Source: Coriaria nepalensis
Taxonomy: Eukaryota > Streptophyta > Magnoliopsida > Cucurbitales > Coriariaceae
Length of the DNA stretch: 64,000 bases
Assembly: GCA_027186245.1 (NCBI GenBank)
Contig: CP114481.1
Location: 20,181,501-20,245,500 of the forward strand
Direction of reading: 5' to 3'
Positions 23,575 through 37,282 of this stretch are shown in pieces. The translations under genes were made by a program, and so were the position numbers. Each line of letters starts with the position of its first letter. Positions within the stretch are counted from its first letter, which is position 1. Under the pieces are notes generated by a model, which did not search any database, had not been told where the DNA came from, and saw only the letters and a list, made by a program, of their open reading frames with translations.

Positions 23575-25709
23575 CACGACTTTCGCGCATAGCTTGCATA
23601 TTATTTTTTGAACGCAAGTATGAATTTGTTTTATTTTAGTGTCATTATCTCAATGACTTTTTGAAAGTCACTAACTCATATGAAAGCAATTAAAATGAAT
23701 TCTATTTTCGCACTTCGAACCCGACTTTCGTACATAACTTGCTAATGATCATTTAAGGGCAAGTATGCGTTTGTTTTATTTGAGATTCATGTCAATGAGT
23801 CTTTTCAAGTCACTAATGCATTTGAAAAAAATTCAAATGAATTCTATTTTTACACTTCAAACACTACTTTCGTGGATCACTTGTTGATGATCTTTTTAGG
23901 ACAAGTATGCATTTGATTTATCATTATTTCAATGAGTCTTTTCAAGACAATAAATCATTTGGAAGCCATTGGAGCGAATACTATTTTCGCATTTCAAACA
24001 CGACTTTCGCGCATAGCTTGCATATTATTTTTTGAACGCAAGTATGAATTTGTTTTATTTTAGTGTCATTAATTCAATGACTTTTTGAAAGTCACGAATT
24101 CACTTGAAAGCAATTAAAATGAACTCTATTTTCGCACTTCGAACCAGACTTTCGTACATAACTTGCTAATTATCATTTAAGGGCAAGTATGCGTTTGTTT
24201 TATTTCAGATTCATGTCAATGAGTCTTTTCAAGTCACTAATGCATTTGAAAAAAATTCAAATGAATTCTATTTTTACACTTTAACCACTACTTTCGCGGA
24301 TCACTTGTTGATAATATTTTTAAGACAAGTATGCATTTGATTTATCTTATATTTATTTTAATGAGTCTTTTCAATACAATAAATCATTTGGAAGCCATCG
24401 GAGCGAATACTATTTCCGCATTTCAAACACGACTTTCGCGCATAACTTGCATATTATTTTTTGAACGCAAGTATGAATTTCTTTTATTTTAGTGTCATTA
24501 TCTCAATGACTTTTTGAAAGTCACTAATTCATTTGAAACCAATTAAAATGAATTCTATTTTCACACTTTGAACCCAACTTTCGTACATAACTTGCTAATA
24601 ATCATTTAAGGGCAAGTATGCGTTTGTTTTATTTGAGATTCATGTCAATGAGTCTTTTCAAGTCACTAATGCATTTGAAAAAAATTCAAATGAATTCTAT
24701 TTTTACACTTTAAACACTACTTTCGCAGATCACTTGTTGATAATCTTTTTAAGACAAGTACGCATTTGATTTATCTTATATTTATTTTAATGAGTCTTTT
24801 CAAGACGATAAATCATTTGGAAGCCATTGGAGCGAATACTATTTCCGCATTTCAAACACGACTTTCGCGCATAGTTTGCATATTATTTTTCGAACGCAAG
24901 TATGAATTTGTTTTATTTTAGTGTCATTATCTCAATGACTTTTTGAAAGTCACTAATTCATTTGAAAGCAATTAAAATGAATTCTATTTTCACACTTCGA
25001 ACCCGACTTTCGTACATAACTTGCTAATAATCATTTAAGGGCAAGTCTGCGTTTGTTTTATTTGAGATTCATGTCAATGAGTCTTTTCAAGTCACTAATG
25101 TATTTGAAAAAAATTCAAATGAATTCCATTTTTACATTTGAAACACTACTTTCGCGGATCACTTGTTGATAATCTTTTAAAGACAAGTATGCATTTGATT
25201 TATCATATATTTATTTCAATGAGTCTTTTCAAGACGATAAATCATTTAGAAGCAATAGGAGCGAATACTATTTTCACATTTCAAACACGACTTTCTCGCC
25301 TAGCTTGCATATGATTTTTTGAAGCCAAGTATGAATATGTTTAATCTTAGAGTCATCATCTCAATGACTCTTCAAAAGTCACTAATTCATTTGAACACAA
25401 TTAAAATGAATTCTATTTTCGCACTTCGAACCCGACTTTCGTACATAACTTGCTAATGATCATTTAAGGGCAAGTATGCGTTTGTTTTATTTGAGATTCA
25501 TGTCAATGAGTCTTTTCAAGTCACTAATGCATTTGAAAAAAATTCAAATGAATTCTATTTTTACACTTCAAACACTACTTTCGTGGATCACTTGTTGATG
25601 ATCTTTTTAGGACAAGTATGCATTTGATTTATCATTATTTCAATGAGTCTTTTCAAGACAATAAATCATTTGGAAGCCATTGGAGCGAATACTATTTTCG
25701 CATTTCAAA
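23575..25709. repeat. 5-unit higher-order repeat, copy 2 (about 2135 bp)
   Basis: Second copy of the 21435 block. It differs by AACCACTAC with AATATTTTT near 24286, TTTCTTTTATT at about 24479, and by carrying the 5 bp deletion also in its last C (25632). That last change fuses what were two neighbouring units in copy 1 into one. Confidence 0.87.
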
Positions 25710-27425
25710 CACGACTTTCGCGCATAGCTTGCATATTATTTTTTGAACGCAAGTATGAATTTGTTTTATTTTAGTGTCATTAATTCAATGACTTTTGGAA
25801 AGTCACGAATTCACTTGAAAGCAATTAAAATGAACTCTATTTTCGCACTTCGAACCAGACTTTCGTACATAACTTGCTAATTATCATTTAAGGGCAAGTA
25901 TGCGTTTGTTTTATTTCAGATTCATGTCAATGAGTCTTTTCAAGTCACTAATGCATTTGAAAAAAATTCAAATGAATTCTATTTTTACACTTTAAACACT
26001 ACTTTCGCGGATCACTTGTTGATAATCTTTTTAAGACAAGTATGCATTTGATTTATCTTATATTTATTTTAATGAGTCTTTTCAATACAATAAATCATTT
26101 GGAAGCCATTGGAGCGAATACTATTTCCGCATTTCAAACCCGACTTTCGCGCATAGCTTGCATATTATTTTTTGAACGCAACTATGAATTTCTTTTATTT
26201 TAGTGTCATTATCTCAATGACTTTTTGAAAGTCACTAATTCATTTGAAACCAATTAAAATGAATTCTATTTTCACACTTTGAACCCGACTTTCGTACATA
26301 ACTTGCTAATAATCATTTAAGGGCAAGTATGCGTTTGTTTTATTTGAGATTCATGTCAATGAGTCTTTTCAAGTCACTAATGCATTTGAAAAAAATTCAA
26401 ATGAATTCTATTTTTACACTTTAAAAACTACTTTCGCAGATCACTTGTTGATAATCTTTTTAAGACAAGTATGCATTTGATTTATCTTATATTTATTTTA
26501 ATGAGTCTTTTCAAGACGATAAATCATTTGGAAGCCATTGGAGCGAATACTATTTCCGCATTTCAAACACGACTTTCGCGCATAGCTTGCATATTATTTT
26601 TCGAACGCAAGTATGAATTTGTTTTATTTTAGTGTCATTATCTCAATGACTTTTTGAAAGTCACTAATTCATTTGAAAGCAATTAAAATGAATTCTATTT
26701 TCACACTTCGAACCCGACTTTCGTACATAACTTGCTAATAATCATTTAAGGGCAACTCTGCGTTTGTTTTATTTGAGATTCATGTCAATGAGTCTTTTCA
26801 AGTCACTAATGTATTTGAAAAAAATTCAAATGAATTCCATTTTTTCATTTGAAACACTACTTTCGCGGATCACTTGTTGATAATCTTTTAAAGACAAGTA
26901 TGCATTTGATTTATCATATATTTATTTCAATGAGTCTTTTCAAGACGATAAATCATTTGGAAGCAATTGGAGCGAATACTATTTTCACATTTCAAACACG
27001 ACTTTCTCGCCTAGCTTCCATATGATTTTTTGAAGCCAAGTATGAATATGTTTAATCTTAGAGTCATCATCTCAATGACTCTTCAAAAGTCACTTATTCA
27101 TTTGAACACAATTAAAATGAATTCTATTTCCGCACTTCGAACCCGACTTTCGTACATAACTTGCTAATGATCATTTAAGGGCAAGTATGTGTTTGTTTTA
27201 TTTGAGATTCATGTCAATGAGTCTTTTCAAGTCACTAATGCATTTGAAAAAAATTCAAATGAATTCTATTTTTACACTTGAAACACTACTTTCGCGGATC
27301 ACTTGTTGATAATCTTTTTAAGATAAGTATGCATTTGATTTATCATATATTTATTTCCATGAGTCTTTTCAAGACAATAAATCATTTGCAAGCCATTGGA
27401 GCGAATACTATTTTCGCATTTCAAA
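25710..27425. repeat. 4-unit block, copy 1 of a distant pair (1716 bp)
   Basis: Units follow the same A1, A1, A1, A2 order as above but share private changes with 30424-32139 instead: ACTTTTGGAAAGTC, GCAACTATG with TTTCTTTTATT, GGCAACTCTG, CATTTTTTCATTTG and CTTCCATATG. The two copies are 4714 bp apart, with dimers between them. Confidence 0.87.
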
Positions 27426-29999
27426 CACGACTTTCGCGCATAGCTTGCATATTATTTTTTGAACGCAAGTATGAATTTGTTTTATTTTAGTGTCATTAAT
27501 TCAATGACTTTTTGAAAGTCACGAATTCACTTGAAAGCAATTAAAATGAACTCTATTTTCGCACTTCGAACCAGACTTTCATACATAACTTGCTAATTAT
27601 CATTTAAGGGCAAGTATGCGTTTGTTTTATTTGAGATTCATGTCAATGAGTCTTTTCAAGTCACTAATGCATTTGAAAAAAATTCAAATGAATTCTATTT
27701 TTACACCTGAAACACTACTTTCGCGGATCACTTGTTGATAATCTTTTTAAGACAAGTATGCATTTGATTTATCATATATTTATTTCAATGAGTCTTTTCA
27801 AGACAATAAATCATTTGGAAGCCATTGGAGCGAATACTATTTTTGCATTTCAAACACGACTTTCGCGCATAGCTTGCATATTATTTTTTGAATGCAAGTA
27901 TGAATTTGTTTTGTTTTAGTGTCATTATCTCAATGACTTTTTGAAAGTCACTAACTCATTTGAAAGCAATTAAAATGAATTCTATTTTCGCACTTCGAAC
28001 CCGACTTTCGTACATAACTTGCTAATGATCATTTAAGGGCAAGTATGCGTTTGTTTTATTTGAGATTCATGTCAATGAGTCTTTTCAAGTCACTAATGCA
28101 TTTGAAAAAAATTCAAATGAATTTTATTTTTACACTTCAAAAACTACTTTCGTGGATCACTTGTTGATGATCTTTTTAGGACAAGTATGCATTTGATTTA
28201 TCATATATTTATTTCAATGAGTCTTTTCAATACAATAAATCATTTGGAAGCCATTGGAGCGAATACTATTTCCGCATTTCAAACACGACTTTCGCGCATA
28301 GCTTGCATATTATTTTTTGAACGCAAGTATGAATTTGTTTTATTTTAGTGTCATTAATTCAATGACTTTTTGAAAGTCACGAATTCACTTGAAAGCAAAT
28401 AAAATGAACTCTATTTTCGCACTTCGAACCAGACTTTCATACATAACTTGCTAATTATCATTTAAGGGCAAGTATGCGTTTGTTTTATTTGAGATTCATG
28501 TCAATGAGTCTTTTCAAGTCACTAATGCATTTGAAAAAAATTCAAATGAATTCTATTTTTACACCTGAAACACTACTTTCGCGGATCACTTGTTGATAAT
28601 CTTTTTAAGACAAGTATGCATTTGATTTATCATATATTTATTTCAATGAGTCTTTTCAAGACAATAAATCATTTGGAAGGCATTGGAGCGAATACTATTT
28701 TTGCATTTCAAACACGACTTTCGCGCATAGCTTGCATATTATTTTTTGAATGCAAGTATGAATTTGTTTTGTTTTAGTGTCATTATCTCAATGACTTTTT
28801 GAAAGTCACTAACTCATTTGAAAGCAATTAAAATGAATTCTATTTTCGCACTTCGAACCCGACTTTCGTACATAACTTGCTAATGATCATTTAAGGGCAA
28901 GTATGCGTTTGTTTTATTTGAGATTCATGTCAATGAGTCTTTTCAAGTCACTAATGCATTTGAAAAAAATTCAAATGAATTTTATTTTTACACTTCAAAA
29001 ACTACTTTCGTGGATCACTTGTTGATGATCTTTTTAGGACAAGTATGCATTTGATTTATCATATATTTATTTCAATGAGTCTTTTCAATACAATAAATCA
29101 TTTGGAAGCCATTGGAGCGAATACTATTTCCGCATTTCAAACACGACTTTCGCGCATAGCTTGCATATTATTTTTTGAACGCAAGTATGAATTTGTTTTA
29201 TTTTAGTGTCATTAATTCAATGACTTTTTGAAAGTCACGAATTCACTTGAAAGCAAATAAAATGAACTCTATTTTCGCACTTCGAACCAGACTTTCATAC
29301 ATAACTTGCTAATTATCATTTAAGGGCAAGTATGCGTTTGTTTTATTTGAGATTCATGTCAATGAGTCTTTTCAAGTCACTAATGCATTTGAAAAAAATT
29401 CAAATGAATTCTATTTTTACACCTGAAACACTACTTTCGCGGATCACTTGTTGATAATCTTTTTAAGACAAGTATGCATTTGATTTATCATATATTTATT
29501 TCAATGAGTCTTTTCAAGACAATAAATCATTTGGAAGGCATTGGAGCGAATACTATTTTTGCATTTCAAACACGACTTTCGCGCATAGCTTGCATATTAT
29601 TTTTTGAATGCAAGTATGAATTTGTTTTGTTTTAGTGTCATTATCTCAATGACTTTTTGAAAGTCACTAACTCATTTGAAAGCAATTAAAATGAATTCTA
29701 TTTTCGCACTTCGAACCCGACTTTCGTACATAACTTGCTAATGATCATTTAAGGGCAAGTATGCGTTTGTTTTATTTGAGATTCATGTCAATGAGTCTTT
29801 TCAAGTCACTAATGCATTTGAAAAAAATTCAAATGAATTTTATTTTTACACTTCAAAAACTACTTTCGTGGATCACTTGTTGATGATCTTTTTAGGACAA
29901 GTATGCATTTGATTTATCATATATTTATTTCAATGAGTCTTTTCAATACAATAAATCATTTGGAAGCCATTGGAGCGAATACTATTTCCGCATTTCAAA
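27426..29999. repeat. Three tandem dimers of 858 bp
   Basis: Dimers start at 27426, 28284 and 29142, exactly 858 bp apart. Each has a first unit with TTTCATACATAACTTG and ACACCTGAAAC (27703, 28561, 29419), and a second with TTTTTGCATTTC, GAATGCAAG, TTTGTTTTGTTTTAG and CTTCAAAAACTAC. Copies 2 and 3 share GGAAGGCATTGG. The ACACCTGAAAC unit appears once more at 32417. Confidence 0.92.
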
Positions 30000-30423
30000 C
30001 ACGACTTTCGCGCATAGCTTGCATATTATTTTTTGAATGCAAGTATGAATTTGTTTTATTTTAGTGTCATGATCTCAATGACTTTTTGAAAGTCACTAAC
30101 TCATATGAAAGCAATTAAAATGAATTCTATTTTCGCACTTCGAACCCGACTTTCGTACATAACTTGCTAATGATCATTTAAGGGCAAGTATGCGTTTGTT
30201 TTATTTGAGATTCATGTCAATGAGTCTTTTCAAGTCACTAATGCATTTGAAAAAAATTCAAATGAATTCTATTTTTACACTTCAAACACTACTTTCGTGG
30301 ATCACTTGTTGATGATCTTTTTAGGACAAGTATGCATTTGATTTATCATTATTTCAATGAGTCTTTTCAAGACAATAAATCATTTGGAAGCCATTGGAGC
30401 GAATACTATTTTCGCATTTCAAA
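30000..30423. repeat. Linking unit with 5 bp deletion
   Basis: An A1 unit (GTGTCATGATC, CATATGAAAG) ending in the last of the five deleted C subunits. It joins the dimer series to the distant copy of the 25710 block. Confidence 0.8.
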
Positions 30424-32139
30424 CACGACTTTCGCGCATAGCTTGCATATTATTTTTTGAACGCAAGTATGAATTTGTTTTATTTTAGTGTCATTAATTC
30501 AATGACTTTTGGAAAGTCACGAATTCACTTGAAAGCAATTAAAATGAACTCTATTTTCGCACTTCGAACCAGACTTTCGTACATAACTTGCTAATTATCA
30601 TTTAAGGGCAAGTATGCGTTTGTTTTATTTCAGATTCATGTCAATGAGTCTTTTCAAGTCACTAATGCATTTGAAAAAAATTCAAATGAATTCTATTTTT
30701 ACACTTTAAACACTACTTTCGCGGATCACTTGTTGATAATCTTTTTAAGACAAGTATGCATTTGATTTATCTTATATTTATTTTAATGAGTCTTTTCAAT
30801 ACAATAAATCATTTGGAAGCCATTGGAGCGAATACTATTTCCGCATTTCAAACACGACTTTCGCGCATAGCTTGCATATTATTTTTTGAACGCAACTATG
30901 AATTTCTTTTATTTTAGTGTCATTATCTCAATGACTTTTTGAAAGTCACTAATTCATTTGAAACCAATTAAAATGAATTCTATTTTCACACTTTGAACCC
31001 GACTTTCGTACATAACTTGCTAATAATCATTTAAGGGCAAGTATGCGTTTGTTTTATTTGAGATTCATGTCAATGAGTCTTTTCAAGTCACTAATGCATT
31101 TGAAAAAAATTCAAATGAATTCTATTTTTACACTTTAAACACTACTTTCGCAGATCACTTGTTGATAATCTTTTTAAGACAAGTATGCATTTGATTTATC
31201 TTATATTTATTTTAATGAGTCTTTTCAAGACGATAAATCATTTGGAAGCCATTGGAGCGAATACTATTTCCTCATTTCAAACACGACTTTCGCGCATAGC
31301 TTGCATATTATTTTTCGAACGCAAGTATGAATTTGTTTTATTTTAGTGTCATTATCTCAATGACTTTTTGAAAGTCACTAATTCATTTGAAAGCAATTAA
31401 AATGAATTCTATTTTCACACTTCGAACCCGACTTTCGTACATAACTTGCTAATAATCATTTAAGGGCAACTCTGCGTTTGTTTTATTTGAGATTCATGTC
31501 AATGAGTCTTTTCAAGTCACTAATGTATTTGAAAAAAATTCAAATGAATTCCATTTTTTCATTTGAAACACTACTTTCGCGGATCACTTGTTGATAATCT
31601 TTTAAAGACAAGTATGCATTTGATTTATCATATATTTATTTCAATGAGTCTTTTCAAGACGATAAATCATTTGGAAGCAATTGGAGCGAATACTATTTTC
31701 ACATTTCAAACACGACTTTCTCGCCTAGCTTCCATATGATTTTTTGAAGCCAAGTATGAATATGTTTAATCTTAGAGTCATCATCTCAATGACTCTTCAA
31801 AAGTCACTAATTCATTTGAACACAATTAAAATGAATTCTATTTCCGCACTTCGAACCCGACTTTCGTACATAACTTGCTAATGATCATTTAAGGGCAAGT
31901 ATGTGTTTGTTTTATTTGAGATTCATGTCAATGAGTCTTTTCAAGTCACTAATGCATTTGAAAAAAATTCAAATGAATTCTATTTTTACACTTTAAACAC
32001 TACTTTCGCGGATCACTTGTTGATAATCTTTTTAAGACAAGTATGCATTTGATTTATCTTATATTTATTTTAATGAGTCTTTTCAATACAATAAATCATT
32101 TGGAAGCCATTGGAGCGAATACTATTTTCGCATTTCAAA
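30424..32139. repeat. 4-unit block, copy 2 of a distant pair (1716 bp)
   Basis: Matches 25710-27425 at an offset of 4714 bp, down to rare changes such as GGCAACTCTG and CTTCCATATG. Small differences include CCTCATTTC here against CCGCATTTC, and CACTAATTC against CACTTATTC in the last unit. The last C has changed to the CAATAC form. Confidence 0.87.
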
Positions 32140-32631
32140 CACGACTTTCGCGCATAGCTTGCATATTATTTTTTGAACGCAAGTATGAATTTTTTTTATT
32201 TTAGTGTCATTAATTCAATGACTTTTTGAAAGTCACGAATTCACTTGAAAGCAAATAAAATGAACTCTATTTTCGCACTTCGAACCAGACTTTCATACAT
32301 AACTTGCTAATTATCATTTAAGGGCAAGTATGCGTTTGTTTTATTTGTGATTCATGTCAATGAGTCTTTTCAAGTCACTAATGCATTTGAAAAAAATTCA
32401 AATGAATTCTATTTTTACACCTGAAACACTACTTTCGCGGATCACTTGTTGATAATCTTTTTAAGACAAGTATGCATTTGATTTATCATATATTTATTTC
32501 AATGAGTCTTTTCAAGACAATAAATCATTTGGAAGCCATTGGAGCGAATACTATTTTTGCATTTCAAACACGACTTTCGCGCATAGCTTGCATATTATTT
32601 TTTGAATGCAAGTATGAATTTGTTTTGTTTT

Positions 32632-32680
32632 AGTGTCATTATCTCAATGACTCTTCAAAAGTCACTAATTCATTTGAACA
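32632..32680. other. Chimeric A subunit, A1 to A2 switch
   Basis: The left half is A1 (TTTTAGTGTCATTATCTC) and the right half is A2 (CTCTTCAAAAGTCAC, GAACACAATT). The change lies within the shared CTCAATGACT segment near 32643-32652. This reads as a crossover or gene-conversion end point between A classes. Confidence 0.85.
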
Positions 32681-32861
32681 CAATTAAAATGAATTCTATT
32701 TCCGCACTTCGAACCCGACTTTCGTACATAACTTGCTAATGATCATTTAAGGGCAAGTATGTGTTTGTTTTATTTGAGATTCATGTCAATGAGTCTTTTC
32801 AAGTCACTAATGCATTTGAAAAAAATTCAAATGAATTCTATTTTTACACTTTAAACTCTAC

Positions 32862-32877
32862 TTTCGTGATCACTTGT
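32862..32877. other. CGTGATC deletion variant of subunit C
   Basis: CTTTCGTGATCACTTG replaces CTTTCGCGGATCACTTG, a loss of 1 bp that creates the 8 bp palindrome GTGATCAC. It first appears here and is repeated in many units up to about 53.9 kb. A second variant, CGCTGATCAC, also creates TGATCA. Both place a palindrome just before the CTTGT arm. Confidence 0.82.
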
Positions 32878-32996
32878 TGATAATCTTTTTAAGACAAGTA
32901 TGCATTTGATTTATCTTATATTTATTTTAATGAGTCTTTTCAATACAATAAATCATTTAGAAGCCATTGGAGCGAATACTATTTTCGCATTTCAAA

Positions 32997-35139
32997 CACG
33001 ACTTTCGCGCATAGCTTGCATATTATTTTTTGAACGCAAGTATGAATTTGTTTTATTTTAGTGTCATTATCTCAATGACTTTTTGAAAGTCACTAACTCA
33101 TTTGAAAGCAATTAAAATGAATTCTATTTTCGCACTTCGAACCCGACTTTCGTACATAACTTGCCAATGATCATTTAAGGGCAAGTATGCGTTTGTTTTA
33201 TTTGAGATTCATGTCAATGAGTCTTTTCAAGTCACTAATGCATTTGAAAAAAATTCAAATGAATTCCATTTTTACACTTTAAACACTACTTTCGCTGATC
33301 ACTTGTTGATAATCTTTTTAAGACAAGTATGCATTTGATTTATCATATATTTATTTCAATCAGTCTTTTCAAGACGATAAATCATTTGGAACCAATTGGA
33401 GCGAATATTATTTTCGTATTTCAAACACGGCTTTCACGCCTAGCTTGCATATGATTTTTTGAGGGCAAGTATGAATTTGTTTAATCTTAGAGTCATCATC
33501 TCAATGACTCTTTCAAAGTCACTAATTCATTTGAACAGAATTAAAATGAATTCTATTTCCGCACTTCGAACCCGACATTCGTACATAACTTGCTAATGAT
33601 CATTTAAGGGCAAGTATGCGTTTGTTTTATTTGAGATTCATGTCAATGAGTCTTTTCAAGTCACAAATGCATTTGAAAAAAATTCAAATGAATTCTATTT
33701 TTACACTTTAAACACTACTTTCGTGATCACTTGTTGATAATCTTTTTAAAACAAGTATGCATTTGATTTATCATATATTTATTTCAATGAGTCTTTTCAA
33801 GACAATAAATAATTTGGAAGCCATTGGAGCGAATACTATTTTCGCATTTCAAACATGTCTTTCGCGCATAGCTTGCATATTATTTTTTGAACGCAAGTAT
33901 GAATTTGTTTTATTTTAGTGTCATTAATTCAATGAGTTTTTGAAAGTCACGAATTCACTTGAAAGCAATTAAAATGAACTCTATTTTCGCACTTCGAACC
34001 AGACTTTCGTACATAACTTGCAAATGATCATTTAAGGGCAAGTATGCGTTTGTTTTATTTGAGATTCATGTCAATGAGTCTTTTCAAGTCACAAATGCAT
34101 TTGAAAAAAATTCAAATGAATTCTATTTTTACACTTTAAACACTACTTTCGTGATCACTTGTTGATAATCTTTTTAAGACAAGTATGCATTTGATTTATC
34201 TTATATTTATTTTAATGAGTCTTTTCAATACAATAAATCATTTAGAAGCCATTGGAGCGAATACTATTTTCGCATTTCAAACACGACTTTCGCGCATAGC
34301 TTGCATATTATTTTTTTGAACGCAAGTATGAATTTGTTTTATTTTAGTGTCATTAATTCAATGACTTTTTGAAAGTCACGAATTCACTTGAAAGCAATTA
34401 AAGTGAACTCTATTTTCGCACTTCGAACCAGACTTTCGTACATAACTTGCTAATTATCATTTAAGGGCAAGTATGCGTTTGTTTTATTTGAGATTCATGT
34501 CAATGAGTCTTTTCAAGTCACTAATGCATTTGAAAAAAATTCAAATGAATTCTATTTTTACACTTTAAACATTACTTTCGTGATCACTTGTTGATAATCT
34601 TTTTAAGACAAGTATGCATTTGATTTATCTTATATTTATTTTAATGAGTCTTTTCAATACAATAAATCATTTAGAAGCCATTGGAGCGAATACTATTTTC
34701 GCATTTCAAACACGACTTTCGCGCATAGCTTGCATATTATTTTTTGAACGCAAGTATGAATTTGTTTTATTTTAGTGTCATTATCTCAATGACTTTTTGA
34801 AAGTCACTAACTCATTTGAAAGCAATTAAAATGAATTCTATTTTCGCACTTCGAACCCGACTTTCGTACATAACTTGCCAATTATCATTTAAGGGCAAGT
34901 ATGCATTTGTTTTATTTGAGATTCATGTCAATGAGTCTTTTCAAGTCACTAATGCATTTGAAAAAAATTCAAATGAATTCCATTTTTACACTTTAAACAC
35001 TACTTTCGCGGATCACTTGTTGATAATCTTTTTAAAACAAGTATGCATTTGATTTATCATATATTTATTTCAATCAGACTTTTCAAGATGATAAATCATT
35101 TGGAACCAATTGGAGCGAATATTATTTTCGTATTTCAAA
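32997..35139. repeat. 5-unit higher-order repeat, copy 1 (2143 bp)
   Basis: Marks: TCAATCAGTC, GGAACCAATTGG with TTCGTATTTC and ACGGCTTTCACG, CGACATTCG, GTCACAAATGC, ACATGTCTTTCG, AATGAGTTTTTG and TTAAAGTGAAC. All recur 2143 bp later. The length is 2 bp under 2145: three C subunits lack 1 bp (CGTGATC) and one A has an extra T near 34316. Confidence 0.92.
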
Positions 35140-37282
35140 CATGTCTTTCGCGCATAGCTTGCATATTATTTTTTGAACGCAAGTATGAATTTGTTTTATT
35201 TTAGTGTCATTATCTCAATGACTTTTTGAAAGTCACTAACTCATTTGAAAGCAATTAAAATGAATTCTATTTTCGCACTTCGAACCCGACTTTCGTACAT
35301 AACTTGCCAATGATCATTTAAGGGCAAGTATGCGTTTGTTTTATTTGAGATTCATGTCAATGAGTCTTTTCAAGTCACTAATGCATTTGAAAAAAATTCA
35401 AATGAATTCCATTTTTACACTTTAAACACTACTTTCGCTGATCACTTGTTGATAATCTTTTTAAGACAAGTATGCATTTGATTTATCATATATTTATTTC
35501 AATCAGTCTTTTCAAGACGATAAATCATTTGGAACCAATTGGAGCGAATATTATTTTCGTATTTCAAACACGGCTTTCACGCCTAGCTTGCATATGATTT
35601 TTTGAGGGCAAGTATGAATTTGTTTAATCTTAGAGTCATCATCTCAATGACTCTTTCAAAGTCACTAATTCATTTGAACAGAATTAAAATGAATTCTATT
35701 TCCGCACTTCGAACCCGACATTCGTACATAACTTGCTAATGATCATTTAAGGGCAAGTATGCGTTTGTTTTATTTGAGATTCATGTCAATGAGTCTTTTC
35801 AAGTCACAAATGCATTTGAAAAAAATTCAAATGAATTCTATTTTTACACTTTAAACACTACTTTCGTGATCACTTGTTGATAATCTTTTTAAAACAAGTA
35901 TGCATTTGATTTATCATATATTTATTTCAATGAGTCTTTTCAAGACAATAAATAATTTGGAAGCCATTGGAGCGAATACTATTTTCGCATTTCAAACATG
36001 TCTTTCGCGCATAGCTTGCATATTATTTTTTGAACGCAAGTATGAATTTGTTTTATTTTAGTGTCATTAATTCAATGAGTTTTTGAAAGTCACGAATTCA
36101 CTTGAAAGCAATTAAAATGAACTCTATTTTCGCACTTCGAACCAGACTTTCGTACATAACTTGCAAATGATCATTTAAGGGCAAGTATGCGTTTGTTTTA
36201 TTTGAGATTCATGTCAATGAGTCTTTTCAAGTCACAAATGCATTTGAAAAAAATTCAAATGAATTCTATTTTTACACTTTAAACACTACTTTCGTGATCA
36301 CTTGTTGATAATCTTTTTAAGACAAGTATGCATTTGATTTATCTTATATTTATTTTAATGAGTCTTTTCAATACAATAAATCATTTAGAAGCCATTGGAG
36401 CGAATACTATTTTCGCATTTCAAACACGACTTTCGCGCATAGCTTGCATATTATTTTTTTGAACGCAAGTATGAATTTGTTTTATTTTAGTGTCATTAAT
36501 TCAATGACTTTTTGAAAGTCACGAATTCACTTGAAAGCAATTAAAGTGAACTCTATTTTCGCACTTCGAACCAGACTTTCGTACATAACTTGCTAATTAT
36601 CATTTAAGGGCAAGTATGCGTTTGTTTTATTTGAGATTCATGTCAATGAGTCTTTTCAAGTCACTAATGCATTTGAAAAAAATTCAAATGAATTCTATTT
36701 TTACACTTTAAACATTACTTTCGTGATCACTTGTTGATAATCTTTTTAAGACAAGTATGCATTTGATTTATCTTATATTTATTTTAATGAGTCTTTTCAA
36801 TACAATAAATCATTTAGAAGCCATTGGAGCGAATACTATTTTCGCATTTCAAACACGACTTTCGCGCATAGCTTGCATATTATTTTTTGAACGCAAGTAT
36901 GAATTTGTTTTATTTTAGTGTCATTATCTCAATGACTTTTTGAAAGTCACTAACTCATTTGAAAGCAATTAAAATGAATTCTATTTTCGCACTTCGAACC
37001 CGACTTTCGTACATAACTTGCCAATTATCATTTAAGGGCAAGTATGCATTTGTTTTATTTGAGATTCATGTCAATGAGTCTTTTCAAGTCACTAATGCAT
37101 TTGAAAAAAATTCAAATGAATTCCATTTTTACACTTTAAACACTACTTTCGCGGATCACTTGTTGATAATCTTTTTAAAACAAGTATGCATTTGATTTAT
37201 CATATATTTATTTCAATCAGACTTTTCAAGACGATAAATCATTTGGAACCAATTGGAGCGAATATTATTTTCGTATTTCAAA
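35140..37282. repeat. 5-unit higher-order repeat, copy 2 (2143 bp)
   Basis: Second copy of the 32997 block with the same single-base indels, including the extra T near 36459. One difference seen is AAGACGAT near 37230 against AAGATGAT in copy 1. The first A also differs in its opening: ACATGTC here, ACACGAC in copy 1. Confidence 0.92.

Larger units (their letters stand above)
32140..32996. repeat. Two units ending in a chimeric A
   Basis: The first unit (32140) belongs to the ACACCTGAAAC type. The second starts like its dimer partner (TTTTTGCATTTC, GAATGCAAG, TTTGTTTTGTTTTAG) but changes to A2 sequence midway. Its C is the first with TTTCGTGATCAC (about 32866), a form common until 53.9 kb. 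Confidence 0.82.
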
